From: Chloroflexi bacterium HGW-Chloroflexi-2
GTDB taxonomy: Bacteria > Chloroflexota > Anaerolineae > Anaerolineales > Anaerolineaceae
Assembly: GCA_002840735.1 (NCBI GenBank)
Contig: PHBY01000008.1
Location: forward strand, 224,619 to 288,618
Length of the DNA: 64,000 nt
Direction: 5' to 3'
Shown in pieces: positions 50,992-60,750 of this stretch (its first letter is position 1; every line of letters begins with the position of its first letter). A program made the position numbers and the translations under genes. The notes below the pieces were generated by a model. It did no database searches and had not been told where the DNA came from. It was given only the letters and a program-made list of their open reading frames with translations.

Positions 50992-52325
50992 AAATTGACA
51001 GTATACGGGAACAATCTAACCTGAATCTAAAACTATCAGCTTTTTCTGAGAAGGGCCGAATCAGATCTCCATTTCCCAAATGGATTTACTGTTTTTTTTA
51101 CATTTTTGCTGCCTATATGGCATTACCATTGATCGATATACCCTTTGTAGGACTTTCACTTTCTGCGCCAATTTTCTTCTTCATCGCATTTTACGCAGTA
51201 TTTAAATCTCCTGCTGGTTGGTTTCGTACCCATCGACTATGGATTACACTGGCTATCCTCATATATATGGGTACATTCTTCTCAGCTATATTGAATGGTC
51301 TGTTGAGTGGGGGCGTTAACATCAACAGCGAAGGTTACAAATCGATTATTCGCGTTGCTTATTGGTTATTACTCTTTGTGGTTACCATTTATTTTGCTTG
51401 TCAACAAAAAGTAATCACCAGAGTAGCTTTTATTTTAGGTAACATGGCTTTAGTTTTAGGATTATTACGCTGGCTTGAAATATTGATTTTTGGTAGCTTT
51501 GGCGCTTGGAGTGGTACTCGTTGGATGACTCAAAATACTTATGGGTTGCTTTTTTCCACTTTTTCTCCATTCTTGTTAGTTTTTATTGTAAATTATAAGA
51601 AAAAGAAACGTTTATTTTCAGCAATTGCGTTGTTATTACTATGGGGTGCCATCGCCATAAATGGTTCCAGAGGGTCTTGGGTGGCAACTACTGTCGGATT
51701 GGTCATTTTTTTGTTTTTTATATTAATTGTGCACTATCGGAAATTCATTAGTTTACTCATGGGGCTTTTCTTATTAGTGGGGTTGGCTGCCCTGTTATTG
51801 GCCGTGATTCCTCAATTTTCGGATGCTGTCATAAGTCGCTTTGGCACTTTTAGTCGCCTTGACCAGGATAAGTCCTTTGCTATTCGCCAGCTCATGAATC
51901 AAAAAGCAATTCGCCTTTTTGAAGAATCGCCAATCATTGGTATCGGTCCAGCACGTTTCCGTTTGACTTCCACACCACTTGAAATCCCCACGGTTTTAAG
52001 CTATGCTCCCCAATCACATTTTGATGCCAAATCTGCCCACAATTCATACCTGGCATATGTGGCAGAAACTGGTCTGATAGGTGGGATCCCATTAGCAATC
52101 TTATTGCTGGTTTTGTTGATTCGAGGTTTTCATTCAACAAAGCAATTGTTACGTAAGAACCAGTATTGGGCATTGGCAATCTACTTAAGTTTCATTCAGA
52201 TGAGTATTCATTTGTGGGTAATAAATTCTTTAACCAATTCTGCTACTTGGTTTATTTATGGGCTTACGGGGTCAATGATTATGATTGGAAACAATATTCA
52301 AAATAGTCCTGAGGTTAAGAAATGA
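50988..52325 (+). CDS. O-antigen polymerase/ligase (Wzy-like) membrane protein
   Basis: A 445-residue protein with about 11 membrane helices. Landmarks are WGAIAINGSRGSWVATTVGL (Arg of the SRG loop), FEESPIIGIGPARF and FDAKSAHNSYLAYVAETGLI with the conserved His-Asn. These define the Wzy_C/O-antigen ligase family, distinct in sequence from the protein at 20059, so the window has two such enzymes. The ATG at 50988 overlaps the previous stop by 4 bp and is preferred to an earlier in-frame start at 50865 that lies within that gene. Confidence 0.85.
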   Translation: MKIDSIREQSNLNLKLSAFSEKGRIRSPFPKWIYCFFYIFAAYMALPLIDIPFVGLSLSAPIFFFIAFYAVFKSPAGWFRTHRLWITLAILIYMGTFFSAILNGLLSGGVNINSEGYKSIIRVAYWLLLFVVTIYFACQQKVITRVAFILGNMALVLGLLRWLEILIFGSFGAWSGTRWMTQNTYGLLFSTFSPFLLVFIVNYKKKKRLFSAIALLLLWGAIAINGSRGSWVATTVGLVIFLFFILIVHYRKFISLLMGLFLLVGLAALLLAVIPQFSDAVISRFGTFSRLDQDKSFAIRQLMNQKAIRLFEESPIIGIGPARFRLTSTPLEIPTVLSYAPQSHFDAKSAHNSYLAYVAETGLIGGIPLAILLLVLLIRGFHSTKQLLRKNQYWALAIYLSFIQMSIHLWVINSLTNSATWFIYGLTGSMIMIGNNIQNSPEVKK

Positions 52326-53497
52326 GGTTAGGTTTTCATTATCATATCCCAGCAATAATGAAAGAGAGCAAAATCTTTATGCCAGGGTACCTGGGAAGAT
52401 TTTTGGATAGCCTTGCATCGGAATGTGAGTCAATTACCTGTTTCATGCACTCCCCAGTAGGGTTAGAAATTGATGAAATGGATTATGCTTTAAAAGCTCA
52501 AAACATCCATTTAGTAGATATTGGACCACACGTTTCAGTCCCAAAAAGAATGCTATCAAGTTTTAAAGTGAAGAAAATTGTTAGAAAATTTAGTGAGAAA
52601 ATAGATCTTATGCTAATAAGAGGACCTTCTCCTCTTTTGCCTGACATAGCTAACGTTTTTAAAAGAGATTCAGCTTCACTTTTGATTGTTGGAGACTACC
52701 TTGCAGGTATTGTAGATTCAACACAACCATCCTGGCGAAAAGTACTTGTCCGAATTTGGTCAAAATGGAACTCAAATAGACAATTGAAAATAGCAAATTC
52801 ATCATTGGTTTTTGTTAATAGTCACTTGCTTTTTCAACATTATCAATTTCAAACAAAAAACTTAGTAGAAACACGGACAACTACATTATCATTAACAGAT
52901 TTTTATAAACGTGAGGATACTTGTCAAACCAGTCCACTTCACCTTTTATATACCGGTAGGATAGACAGAGCAAAAGGACTCCTAGATATCCTTGATGCTT
53001 TAAAAACAGTTGTTGGTTCGGGAGAGGATATTGTTTTTGATTTGGTTGGTATGTTGGTAAAAGGGGACAATATTCTTGAGGAAATATTTAATAAAGCAAA
53101 ATTATATGGTTTATCCGAAAGAATTAAATTTCATGGCTATAAACCATTAGGGCCAGAATTGTTTGAATTTTATAAACAAGCGGATATTTACATTTTGGCT
53201 TCGCAATCATCAGAAGGTTTTCCCCGCACCATTTGGGAAGCCATGGCACACTCTTTACCGGTCATAGCCACGAAAGTTGGGTCTATTCCTGATTTTGTTG
53301 GCGGAGCAGCTTTGTTGGTTGACCCTAACCGGCCGGACAAACTGGCTGCAGCAGTTAAAGAAATCATATCTAACAAAGAATTAAGAGTTGAAAATATCAA
53401 TAAAGGATATGAATTAGCTCAAACAAATACCCTTGAAATTCGAGCAAAACAAATGATTACTGAAATGGAAAATTATTTGAGAAGATTAAAAAAATGA
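52322..53497 (+). CDS. Family 4 glycosyltransferase
   Basis: A 391-residue GT-B protein. The C-terminal lobe is clear: LHLLYTGRIDRAKGLLDILD, IKFHGYKPLGPELFEFYKQA, YILASQSSEGFPRTIWEAMA with the E-x7-E motif, then SLPVIATKVGSIPDFVGGAA. The N-terminal acceptor lobe is divergent. Overlaps both neighbours by 4 bp, so it belongs to the same translational chain as the polymerase and the acyltransferase. Confidence 0.88.
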   Translation: MRLGFHYHIPAIMKESKIFMPGYLGRFLDSLASECESITCFMHSPVGLEIDEMDYALKAQNIHLVDIGPHVSVPKRMLSSFKVKKIVRKFSEKIDLMLIRGPSPLLPDIANVFKRDSASLLIVGDYLAGIVDSTQPSWRKVLVRIWSKWNSNRQLKIANSSLVFVNSHLLFQHYQFQTKNLVETRTTTLSLTDFYKREDTCQTSPLHLLYTGRIDRAKGLLDILDALKTVVGSGEDIVFDLVGMLVKGDNILEEIFNKAKLYGLSERIKFHGYKPLGPELFEFYKQADIYILASQSSEGFPRTIWEAMAHSLPVIATKVGSIPDFVGGAALLVDPNRPDKLAAAVKEIISNKELRVENINKGYELAQTNTLEIRAKQMITEMENYLRRLKK

Positions 53498-54033
53498 AAA
53501 AGATATTTCGCCTGCTTCGTTATGATTGGCCGCTCCATTTTGTTTTGTTGTTTACAAACTGGTTGCCGGATAATGTAGTCTTTTTACGATTGCGTGGGTG
53601 GTTGGCTTCACACTTTTTGGGTGCATGTGGTAAAGATTTACGAATTGGTCGAAATGTTACTTTTTATAACCCATCTCGGGTTTATTTTGGAAAGAATATT
53701 TATATCGCGTATGGCTGCTGGTTTAATGCAGATTCGGAAATTAAATTGGAAAATGAAGTTCAAGTAGGTCCTTACTGTGTAATTGTTTCCAGTGATCACA
53801 GAATCTCAGGTTATTCATTCAGGTATTCTGAGCCATCACGGCTTCCAATTCATATCGGGGTAGGTTCCTGGTTGGGTTCCCATGTTGTCGTAACAGCTGG
53901 AACGATTATTGGTAGTGGGTCAGCCATTGCAGCAAGTGCGGTGGTGGTGGACGATGTTCCTGAAAAGGTGTTAGCAGGAGGAATACCTGCAAAAGTAATT
54001 AAAAAACTTGATAATTTAGATGAAACAACCTAG
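53494..54033 (+). CDS. Left-handed beta-helix acyltransferase (WcaF/maltose O-acetyltransferase-like)
   Basis: A 179-residue protein made of hexapeptide repeats: LRIGRNVTFYNPSRVYFGKN, VQVGPYCVIVSSDHRISGY with the catalytic-type His, and the last coils VGSWLGSHVVVTAGTIIGSG. LAGGIPAKVIKKL is the usual C-terminal closing segment. Probably acetylates a sugar of the repeat unit from acetyl-CoA. Overlaps the genes on both sides. Confidence 0.9.
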   Translation: MKKIFRLLRYDWPLHFVLLFTNWLPDNVVFLRLRGWLASHFLGACGKDLRIGRNVTFYNPSRVYFGKNIYIAYGCWFNADSEIKLENEVQVGPYCVIVSSDHRISGYSFRYSEPSRLPIHIGVGSWLGSHVVVTAGTIIGSGSAIAASAVVVDDVPEKVLAGGIPAKVIKKLDNLDETT

Positions 54034-55066
54034 ATACATATTCTTTGCAGGGAATTTTCTTTCGAAGACAAGATCAACCAGAAGCGCAGGTGAAGAATTG
54101 GTTGATCAATTAATAAGAAAAGATTATCCAATTATCTATGCATCGACCTACTCAAATCGGTTTATTCGATTATTTGATTTACTTTTTACTTCAATTAAGA
54201 ACAGAAAGAAATATGAAATAGCGGTGATTGAAGTATATAGTTATCTAGCATTTTTTTGGGCAGAAATCCTTTTAAAGCTGTTAATTATGCAAAAGAAAAC
54301 AACCTTCCTTGTATTGCATGGGGGTGGTTTAGTAGATTTTTACAGAAAAAAACCAACTCGAGTAAAAAAACTGTTTTTATCAGCAGATAAAATAATAACC
54401 CCATCGAAATACCTGAAGGAAAATTTTATCCATATTCGTAATGATATTATTTATATTCCAAATGGTATTGATATACTAGAATATGATTTTCGGATAAGAG
54501 AATTGGCTTATCCATCATTAGTTTGGTTTCGGGCAATTCATCATATCTATAACCCTATTATGGCTATAAAATCAATTAACTTATTGAAAACAACTTATGA
54601 AAAGATCCACCTTCAAATTGTTGGGCCGGATAAAAAGGATGGTTCAAGAGGAGAAATAACAAAGTTTATAATTGAAAATGGAATTGAGACCAATATAGAT
54701 TTCGTTGGGCCTATTGATAAGAAGAGTGTTTCAAATTGGTTAAACAAATCTGATATCTTTTTAAACACAACAAATTTTGAAAGTTTTGGGGTTTCTGTAG
54801 TCGAAGCTGCTGCCTCAGGGCTTTGTATTGTTACCACCAATGTTGGTGAATTGTCCTATCTTTGGGAACATGAAGTCGATGCCTTATTGGTGTCACCGGA
54901 TGATCCAGAAGCAATGGCTGCTGCTATCCAGCGAATTCTCAACGAACCAGAGTTGGCAGCCAGATTATCCACCAATGCTCGCAAAAAAGCAGAACAATTC
55001 GATTGGTCCATCATTTTGCCACAATGGGAAAAAGTGTTTGAAGAAGTAAATCAAACCCATGAATAA
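54020..55066 (+). CDS. Family 4 glycosyltransferase
   Basis: A 348-residue GT-B enzyme: acceptor lobe with FLVLHGGGLVDFYRKKP, donor lobe with IIYIPNGIDI, LNTTNFESFGVSVVEAAASG (E-x7-E) and CIVTTNVGELSYLWEHEVDA. The first three quarters are A+T-rich; from about 54860 the base composition turns clearly richer in G+C (ending near VSPDDPEAMAAAIQRIL), so the gene may be a recombinant of two donor-lobe versions. Overlaps the acyltransferase by 14 bp and the next gene by 8 bp. Confidence 0.88.
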   Translation: MKQPRYIFFAGNFLSKTRSTRSAGEELVDQLIRKDYPIIYASTYSNRFIRLFDLLFTSIKNRKKYEIAVIEVYSYLAFFWAEILLKLLIMQKKTTFLVLHGGGLVDFYRKKPTRVKKLFLSADKIITPSKYLKENFIHIRNDIIYIPNGIDILEYDFRIRELAYPSLVWFRAIHHIYNPIMAIKSINLLKTTYEKIHLQIVGPDKKDGSRGEITKFIIENGIETNIDFVGPIDKKSVSNWLNKSDIFLNTTNFESFGVSVVEAAASGLCIVTTNVGELSYLWEHEVDALLVSPDDPEAMAAAIQRILNEPELAARLSTNARKKAEQFDWSIILPQWEKVFEEVNQTHE

Positions 55067-56450
55067 ACAGGTGATTTATAACCTTTTGCCTGGTTCTTTG
55101 AGGTCGATTCCGGCAAGTGTTTGGGGTTATTATCTCAGGTGGTGGCGGTATAGTACATCAACCGAATCAATGATTGAGAAAATTATTGAACATGATACCT
55201 GGCCGACAGAAAAGTGGCAAGAATGGCAGCAGGAAAGACTGCAATTAATTTTACACAGAGCAGCAACAAAAGTCCCCTACTATCGATCTCTTTGGAGCGA
55301 ACATCGCAGGAAAGGTGGTCGCTCAAGTTATGAATTATTGGAAAATTGGCCGATTCTTTCAAAAAAGGATCTCAGTTCAAATCATCCTAAAAATTTCTTA
55401 GTGGAAGATTTGAACCCCAAATCATTGTACCCTGAACATACCAGTGGTACGACTGGAACCCCATTGGTTATTTACAATTCAAAAAAAACCTTACAACAAT
55501 GGTATGCAATCTATGAAGCACGCATCCGTCATTGGAATGGTGTGTCCAGGTTTAATCGTTGGGGTATCATCGGTGGGCAGATGATTGTTCCCCAATCCCA
55601 GACAAAACCACCATTTTGGGTGTGGAATCAGGGTTTGAATCAATTGTATTTGTCTGCTTATCATTTATCACCACAGGCTATTCCTGCATATATCCATGCA
55701 ATCGGCAGGTATAAATTAATCTATCTTCTTGGGTATCCCTCCGCTTTATATACAATTGCTAATGAAGCCAGAAGTTTAGGGATCATACCACCGAAACTGA
55801 AGGTCATCATTGCGAACGCTGAGCCACTATTTGTCTGGCAGAAGCAGGTGATTGAGGATTATTTCCAGTGTCCGATTCGAAACACCTATGGTATGTCAGA
55901 GAATGTAACAGCTGCTGGTGAATGTTCAGCTGGAAATCTACATTTATTTCCAGATGTAGGAATTACAGAGGTTTTCGCTTTTGATGCAGATACATCTGTA
56001 AATCCAGGAGAAACGGGTCGGCTTATATGTACTGGATTAATTAATCCAGACATGCCTTTGATCCGTTATGAGGTTGGTGACATTGGAGCTGTAACAAATT
56101 CTGATTCAGGTTGTTCTTGTGGTAGAAATCTTCCTTTATTAACCAATATTGAAGGTCGTATTGACGATATGGTCATCACACCAGATGGTCGAAGAATCGG
56201 TCGTCTAGATCCTGTATTTAAATCAAACATGAGGGTAAAGGAAGCTCAAATTATTCAGGAAAATCTGAGTTTCGTCCGTGTAAAAGTTGTCCCATCAGAA
56301 GGCTTCAATCAATCGGATGAAATCGAAATCCAAAAGCGTATCGACCAGCGACTTGGGGCGTCTATTACTGTAGTAATTGAAACCGTCGACGAAATTCCCC
56401 GCACCAAAGCTGGAAAATTCAAAGCAGTTATTTCGCATGTACAAAAATAA
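55059..56450 (+). CDS. Phenylacetate-CoA-ligase-like (PaaK/CapK family) adenylate-forming protein
   Basis: A 463-residue protein of the ANL superfamily. EHTSGTTGTPLVIYNSKKT is the phosphate-binding loop, NTYGMSENVTAAGEC the adenine-binding region, and LIRYEVGDIGAVTNSDSGCS with the C-terminal EIPRTKAGKFKAV the hinge and catalytic Lys region. Members in capsule loci (CapK) have unproven roles; activation of an acyl group for sugar decoration is likely. It lies between glycosyltransferases, overlapping the first by 8 bp and 3 bp before the second. Confidence 0.88.
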   Translation: MNKQVIYNLLPGSLRSIPASVWGYYLRWWRYSTSTESMIEKIIEHDTWPTEKWQEWQQERLQLILHRAATKVPYYRSLWSEHRRKGGRSSYELLENWPILSKKDLSSNHPKNFLVEDLNPKSLYPEHTSGTTGTPLVIYNSKKTLQQWYAIYEARIRHWNGVSRFNRWGIIGGQMIVPQSQTKPPFWVWNQGLNQLYLSAYHLSPQAIPAYIHAIGRYKLIYLLGYPSALYTIANEARSLGIIPPKLKVIIANAEPLFVWQKQVIEDYFQCPIRNTYGMSENVTAAGECSAGNLHLFPDVGITEVFAFDADTSVNPGETGRLICTGLINPDMPLIRYEVGDIGAVTNSDSGCSCGRNLPLLTNIEGRIDDMVITPDGRRIGRLDPVFKSNMRVKEAQIIQENLSFVRVKVVPSEGFNQSDEIEIQKRIDQRLGASITVVIETVDEIPRTKAGKFKAVISHVQK

Positions 56451-56453
56451 TTA

Positions 56454-57485
56454 ATGGAAAATTCAATTTCTGTTATCATTCCCATCCGTAATGAAGCTAC
56501 TTTTTTAAATCGTTGTCTGGATTCTGTCTTTGACCAAATTAATATAGATAATTTTGTTATCGAAGTCATCATTGCAGACGGTCTCTCTACTGACAGCACC
56601 TGTGGAATTATTCGAGAATATCAAAATAATCATCCCAATTTACTTCTCATCGAAAATCCAGGGAAAATAGTTCCTACAGGTTTTAATAAAGCTCTGATGA
56701 TTGCAAAAGGCAATATTATCATCCGAATCGATGGTCACACGGTAATCGCACCTGATTATGTTGCCAATTGTGTAAAACTGCTGCAAGAATCGGAAGCATA
56801 TAATGTCGGTGGCCGCATGAATGCAATGGGAACCAGCAGATTTGGAAAGGCAGTAGCAATCGCAACCAGTACACCATTTGGGGTGGGGGGGTCTCGTTTT
56901 CATTATTCTGAAAAAGAAGAATGGGTAGATTCAGTCTATATGGGTGCCTGGGAACGAGAGGTTTTTGAAAAAATCGGCTTGTTCGATGAAGAACTGGTCC
57001 GTAATCAGGATGACGAGTTCAATTATCGATTAAGAAAGTCTGGTGGGAAAATTTTACTTTCCCCAGCAATAAAATCGAAATATACTGTCCGCAGTAGCCC
57101 CAAAGCACTTTGGAAACAGTACTATCAGTATGGTTTCTGGAAAGTTAGAGTCCTCCAAAAACATCCAGGCCAGATGAGTGAACGCCAGTTTATTCCCCCT
57201 GCCTTTGTCGCTTCTCTATTTCTTTCTTTGATCCTTGCAATGTTTTTTCCAATTTTTTGGGTCTTTTTTTCTCTGATTGCTGGTATGTATTTGATTGCAA
57301 ATCTTCTGGCATCCATGGTATCGGCAGCTAAAAAAGGCTGGCAGCACCTTTTTCTTCTGCCTGGCGTCTTTGCCATCCTGCATATCAGCTATGGGCTTGG
57401 TTTTCTGGTTGGGTTGGTTAAGTTTGCCAATCGCTGGGGTGATAAAATAGGAAAAGTACCGCGATTTGAAACTTTTCATGAATGA
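56454..57485 (+). CDS. Family 2 glycosyltransferase, ExoA-like, membrane-bound
   Basis: A 343-residue enzyme with N-terminal GT-A domain (ISVIIPIRNEATFLNRCLDS, IIADGLSTDST, IIRIDGHTVIAPDYV with D-x-D-like site, LVRNQDDEFNYRLRKSGGKI) and three C-terminal membrane helices from about residue 243 to 330. This is the layout of succinoglycan ExoA-type transferases, which extend a lipid-linked chain at the inner face of the membrane. Slight overlap region precedes the next gene, whose Met is at 57496. Confidence 0.9.
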   Translation: MENSISVIIPIRNEATFLNRCLDSVFDQINIDNFVIEVIIADGLSTDSTCGIIREYQNNHPNLLLIENPGKIVPTGFNKALMIAKGNIIIRIDGHTVIAPDYVANCVKLLQESEAYNVGGRMNAMGTSRFGKAVAIATSTPFGVGGSRFHYSEKEEWVDSVYMGAWEREVFEKIGLFDEELVRNQDDEFNYRLRKSGGKILLSPAIKSKYTVRSSPKALWKQYYQYGFWKVRVLQKHPGQMSERQFIPPAFVASLFLSLILAMFFPIFWVFFSLIAGMYLIANLLASMVSAAKKGWQHLFLLPGVFAILHISYGLGFLVGLVKFANRWGDKIGKVPRFETFHE

Positions 57486-57495
57486 TGGGTTCATA

Positions 57496-58197
57496 ATGAA
57501 ATTAAGAATAATTCCCTGGCTACTCCTTCTCATTATTTTGCTCATAACTTCAATCTCAGGTTATGAGTATTTTTTACTCAATCGATTCTCCTTAGATACA
57601 GTAGAAAATGTTTTTGCAAATTCTGACAAAAGCCAACATTTTGTTTTAAATGCAGGTTCATTTAGTAAAAATTTTGATTGTCATGTCAATTGGCTCACCT
57701 ATAATCCATTTATCAAGAAAACATCCTTTGATAAAAACGATCAAGTGATCGATGAATTGCTCAATTGTTCATTGTTGCATGTTTATTTCATCCGTATCTT
57801 TGCCCCCACAGATATGGCATTAACCCAAAAAGCATCCCTCATCTATCCCGAAGATCCTGGTATTCTTTTTTGGTTGGCAGATGGCATTGAAAAAGATGAT
57901 CCTGACCAGGCTGAGCAAATTTTCAGGAAAATTGTCGCATTGGTACCCTCAGATGGCAAAGCCTGGCATCGCTTGGCGCGTTTGGTGGAAGCCAAAGGTT
58001 TTATTGATGAAGCCATTGGTTACAATATAAAATCTTGTTACAACAACGACCCTGGCAGTAATGGTTGCTATGGAGCAGGACGATTACTAGAACAGCAAGG
58101 CCGTTACGAAGAAGCCATCTCCTTCTACCGCCTCTCCCGCCACGACTTCATCCGCGCCAACGCTGATCGTTTGGAAGAATTAAGCGAAAATCCGTAA
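57496..58197 (+). CDS. Membrane-anchored TPR protein
   Basis: A 233-residue protein with one N-terminal membrane helix (about residues 3-22: LRIIPWLLLLIILLITSISG) and an extracytoplasmic part that ends in at least two tetratricopeptide repeats (GKAWHRLARLVEAKGFIDEA and GCYGAGRLLEQQGRYEEAIS). TPR proteins of this type often help assemble polysaccharide machinery. The ATG at 57496 is preferred over an in-frame Met at 57466 that overlaps the upstream gene. The last 60 or so codons are more G+C-rich than the start. Confidence 0.8.
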   Translation: MKLRIIPWLLLLIILLITSISGYEYFLLNRFSLDTVENVFANSDKSQHFVLNAGSFSKNFDCHVNWLTYNPFIKKTSFDKNDQVIDELLNCSLLHVYFIRIFAPTDMALTQKASLIYPEDPGILFWLADGIEKDDPDQAEQIFRKIVALVPSDGKAWHRLARLVEAKGFIDEAIGYNIKSCYNNDPGSNGCYGAGRLLEQQGRYEEAISFYRLSRHDFIRANADRLEELSENP

Positions 58198-58286
58198 ACA
58201 ATCAAAAATTCGATTCGTTTTTTCAACCTGTTTTTTTTTGTTTACTTGCAAAAGAATTATAGATATTTATTTGAAGGGAAATAAAT

Positions 58287-59375
58287 ATGAGAATATATAA
58301 GATTAGAATTGTTGGGATATTACTTCTTTTGTTGATTCCAGTTGGGCTTTTCTACCTTTTACTTGAATTCAACTTTTTACAATCGGATATTGCAGCTTAT
58401 TGGCAGGACAGCCTTAATTGGCAAGCACCATTCCATAAGTTTCATGTTCCGGGTTATCCTTTAGTTATCGCTTTTCTAAGGGGTATTTCATTTGGTATAT
58501 TTCCTCCAATCATCTTGATGCAGTTGATTACCTTTATTTCTTTGGTCTTTTCATTTTTTTATTTGGAAAAGATTTTTAAAAAAAATAAAATTCTAAAAAA
58601 TAATTACATTTTATTTTTATTAGGTTTATTCACACTTTGGCCATTTGTTGGCATTTCCACAATTGTCTTTCCGCTTGCAGATATTGTTGCTCTCAGTTTA
58701 TTTATTATCGGTTTATTTTTCTTCATTCATAATAAACATTCAATAGGTAGTATCTTATGGGGATTATCTCTTATTACCCATAAGGCTATTTGGGTCTTTG
58801 TTGTGTTTGCGTTCATGGCTTTATTTATCTCCTATAAAGATAAGAAGATAATGGATTGGGCGAAATCAGCTATCATTATCCTTTTTCCAATATTTATCTT
58901 GTGGTTATCAGGTTCTTTTTACCATCAGGATTCTTTATGGTTAGTATCCAGTAATCTTGAGGTGGAGTTTCAATCAAAAGGGACTTTGCCAATCATGGAT
59001 GGGTTGATTGGCACACTTTTGAGTGGCGGTTTGCGAGCAGTCGTAAAAGGCGGTCTTATTCTATTTGTTTTTGCTTCTTCCATAATTTTGGGTGTTTACC
59101 TATGGATTAAAAAACCATCTCACTGGCAAATTGGTATTGCTGTATGTTTATCAGTCTTTATTTTATCAATTAGTCTGAATCAACACGAAATATGGGCAGC
59201 TGTCCGGTTCGGCAGGTTATTGGTAATCCCCCTGGCTTTTGTATTTCCTTTATTAATAGAAAAGATATCCTTATCAAAAAAAGTTGAAAAAACAATTATC
59301 TACACAATTCTGTTTTTATTATATGTGTCGCAATTTACTTTTGCCTATTACATGGCAAAGATATTTTTCAATTAA
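58287..59375 (+). CDS. Polytopic GT-C-like membrane protein
   Basis: A 362-residue protein with about nine membrane helices. The first extracytoplasmic loop reads LQSDIAAYWQDSLNWQAPFH and then KFHVPGYPLVIAFL: an acidic residue followed by a PGYP-type motif, as in GT-C glycosyltransferases using lipid-phosphate sugars. No closer family is recognised. GAAGGG precedes the start. It may add a side sugar outside the membrane. A+T-rich DNA. Confidence 0.65.
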   Translation: MRIYKIRIVGILLLLLIPVGLFYLLLEFNFLQSDIAAYWQDSLNWQAPFHKFHVPGYPLVIAFLRGISFGIFPPIILMQLITFISLVFSFFYLEKIFKKNKILKNNYILFLLGLFTLWPFVGISTIVFPLADIVALSLFIIGLFFFIHNKHSIGSILWGLSLITHKAIWVFVVFAFMALFISYKDKKIMDWAKSAIIILFPIFILWLSGSFYHQDSLWLVSSNLEVEFQSKGTLPIMDGLIGTLLSGGLRAVVKGGLILFVFASSIILGVYLWIKKPSHWQIGIAVCLSVFILSISLNQHEIWAAVRFGRLLVIPLAFVFPLLIEKISLSKKVEKTIIYTILFLLYVSQFTFAYYMAKIFFN

Positions 59376-59417
59376 TTATATAATTTAATTATGTTCCCAG
59401 TACCCTAAAAGGCATTC

Positions 59418-60746
59418 ATGAGTCTTCAAAATATATTAGTTATCATATTTGTATTATTATGCAATTTTTTACTGTTAGTATTTTGGTTGAATAATCATAA
59501 GGTTGCTCATTTTGCTTCGATTTTAAGAATTTATTTACCTTATATTCTTCCTTGTTTTTTTCTTTTTTTTTGGTTCTTCATTTTTTTTATTTATAAATTT
59601 CCTGTTACCGGGGATGTGGTCAATTTTTTTATACCACAAGGTAGATTAGCCTTCCAGGGTATGATCCCAAACAAAGATTTTCCAAGCTCTTATATGCCTT
59701 TATATCCATACGTATTAGGGTTTATTGATTTATTTTGGACAAATGATTTGTCGATAGGTCTATTTTTTACACTAAGTTTATGTTTATTATCAGTTGTTTT
59801 ATTTAATATAATAAAAAATAATAACAAATTCTTATTCATAATGATAGTTGGGTTGTGTAATAGTGTGATTTTGCTTCTTGGGGTTGGTTACCAACAAGAT
59901 GAAATATTTGTATTGTTATTGATTTTTCTATCATTATTTTCCTTGACCAAAAAGAAATATTTTTTGACAGGCTTTTTAATTGGGGCATCAGTTTTACTTT
60001 CGAAAATTACACTTATCATTTTTTGGATACCATTTTTTTTGTTAAGTTCTAAGAAGAAAAATTACTTGTTTGGGTTGATGGTTTCATTCATTCCTGTCAT
60101 GATATTTTTCTTAATTGCTGGTTTTTCACCAATGAAAATGTTAGGTCAAGAAAGTCTTGCAATAGTTCCACCAAGTCTAATTACCTTGTCAAGATTTCTT
60201 CCTTTTATTTACAACCTTTTAAATTCTTATCCTTATTTAATATACGTTGGCAATATGCTGGTTTTAGGCATAATTTCAATATTTGTGATAACTAATAAGA
60301 GGGAAATTGGTTATGATTTGTACTATCAGTTCGGTATGCTGGCTGTTTTTTGGCTTATTTTTGTTCTTCTAAGTTTTAAAGCATTAACAAGTTATCGAAT
60401 CCTTGTCATTGTTTTTATTCCATTTATTGTTGAGGTTTTTCGTTCTAAATCACCTACTCTGCCCATTTTATTTGTCATATATTCTTCATTAGTCTCAGTA
60501 CATGTAATGTTTTTTGAGGATTGGGCAAAGATTACAAGAAAATATATAGATTTAGCCTCAATTCCTGCTGCAAATTTACACCAATTTATTATTCTCTCAG
60601 CCATTGAAGTATCAATTGTTCTTCTTGAAATTTTATGGGTTTATCTGTCATTGAGAATAATATTTCCAAGTAAATCCTTATTGAATTCTCAAAATGAAAA
60701 CTCGTCTTTGGAAGGGTTACCATCGATCATTGTAAATCAACTATGA
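59418..60746 (+). CDS. Polytopic GT-C-like membrane protein
   Basis: A 442-residue protein with about eleven membrane helices, very rich in Phe and Leu. The first loop reads GDVVNFFIPQGRLAFQGMIP then NKDFPSSYMPLYPYVLGF, a D/GD-containing stretch before a Pro-Tyr motif typical of GT-C or DUF2029-like mannosyltransferases. I cannot assign the sugar. It follows the similar gene at 58287 and ends the A+T-rich part of the locus at about 60746. Confidence 0.65.
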   Translation: MSLQNILVIIFVLLCNFLLLVFWLNNHKVAHFASILRIYLPYILPCFFLFFWFFIFFIYKFPVTGDVVNFFIPQGRLAFQGMIPNKDFPSSYMPLYPYVLGFIDLFWTNDLSIGLFFTLSLCLLSVVLFNIIKNNNKFLFIMIVGLCNSVILLLGVGYQQDEIFVLLLIFLSLFSLTKKKYFLTGFLIGASVLLSKITLIIFWIPFFLLSSKKKNYLFGLMVSFIPVMIFFLIAGFSPMKMLGQESLAIVPPSLITLSRFLPFIYNLLNSYPYLIYVGNMLVLGIISIFVITNKREIGYDLYYQFGMLAVFWLIFVLLSFKALTSYRILVIVFIPFIVEVFRSKSPTLPILFVIYSSLVSVHVMFFEDWAKITRKYIDLASIPAANLHQFIILSAIEVSIVLLEILWVYLSLRIIFPSKSLLNSQNENSSLEGLPSIIVNQL

Positions 60747-60750
60747 CAAA

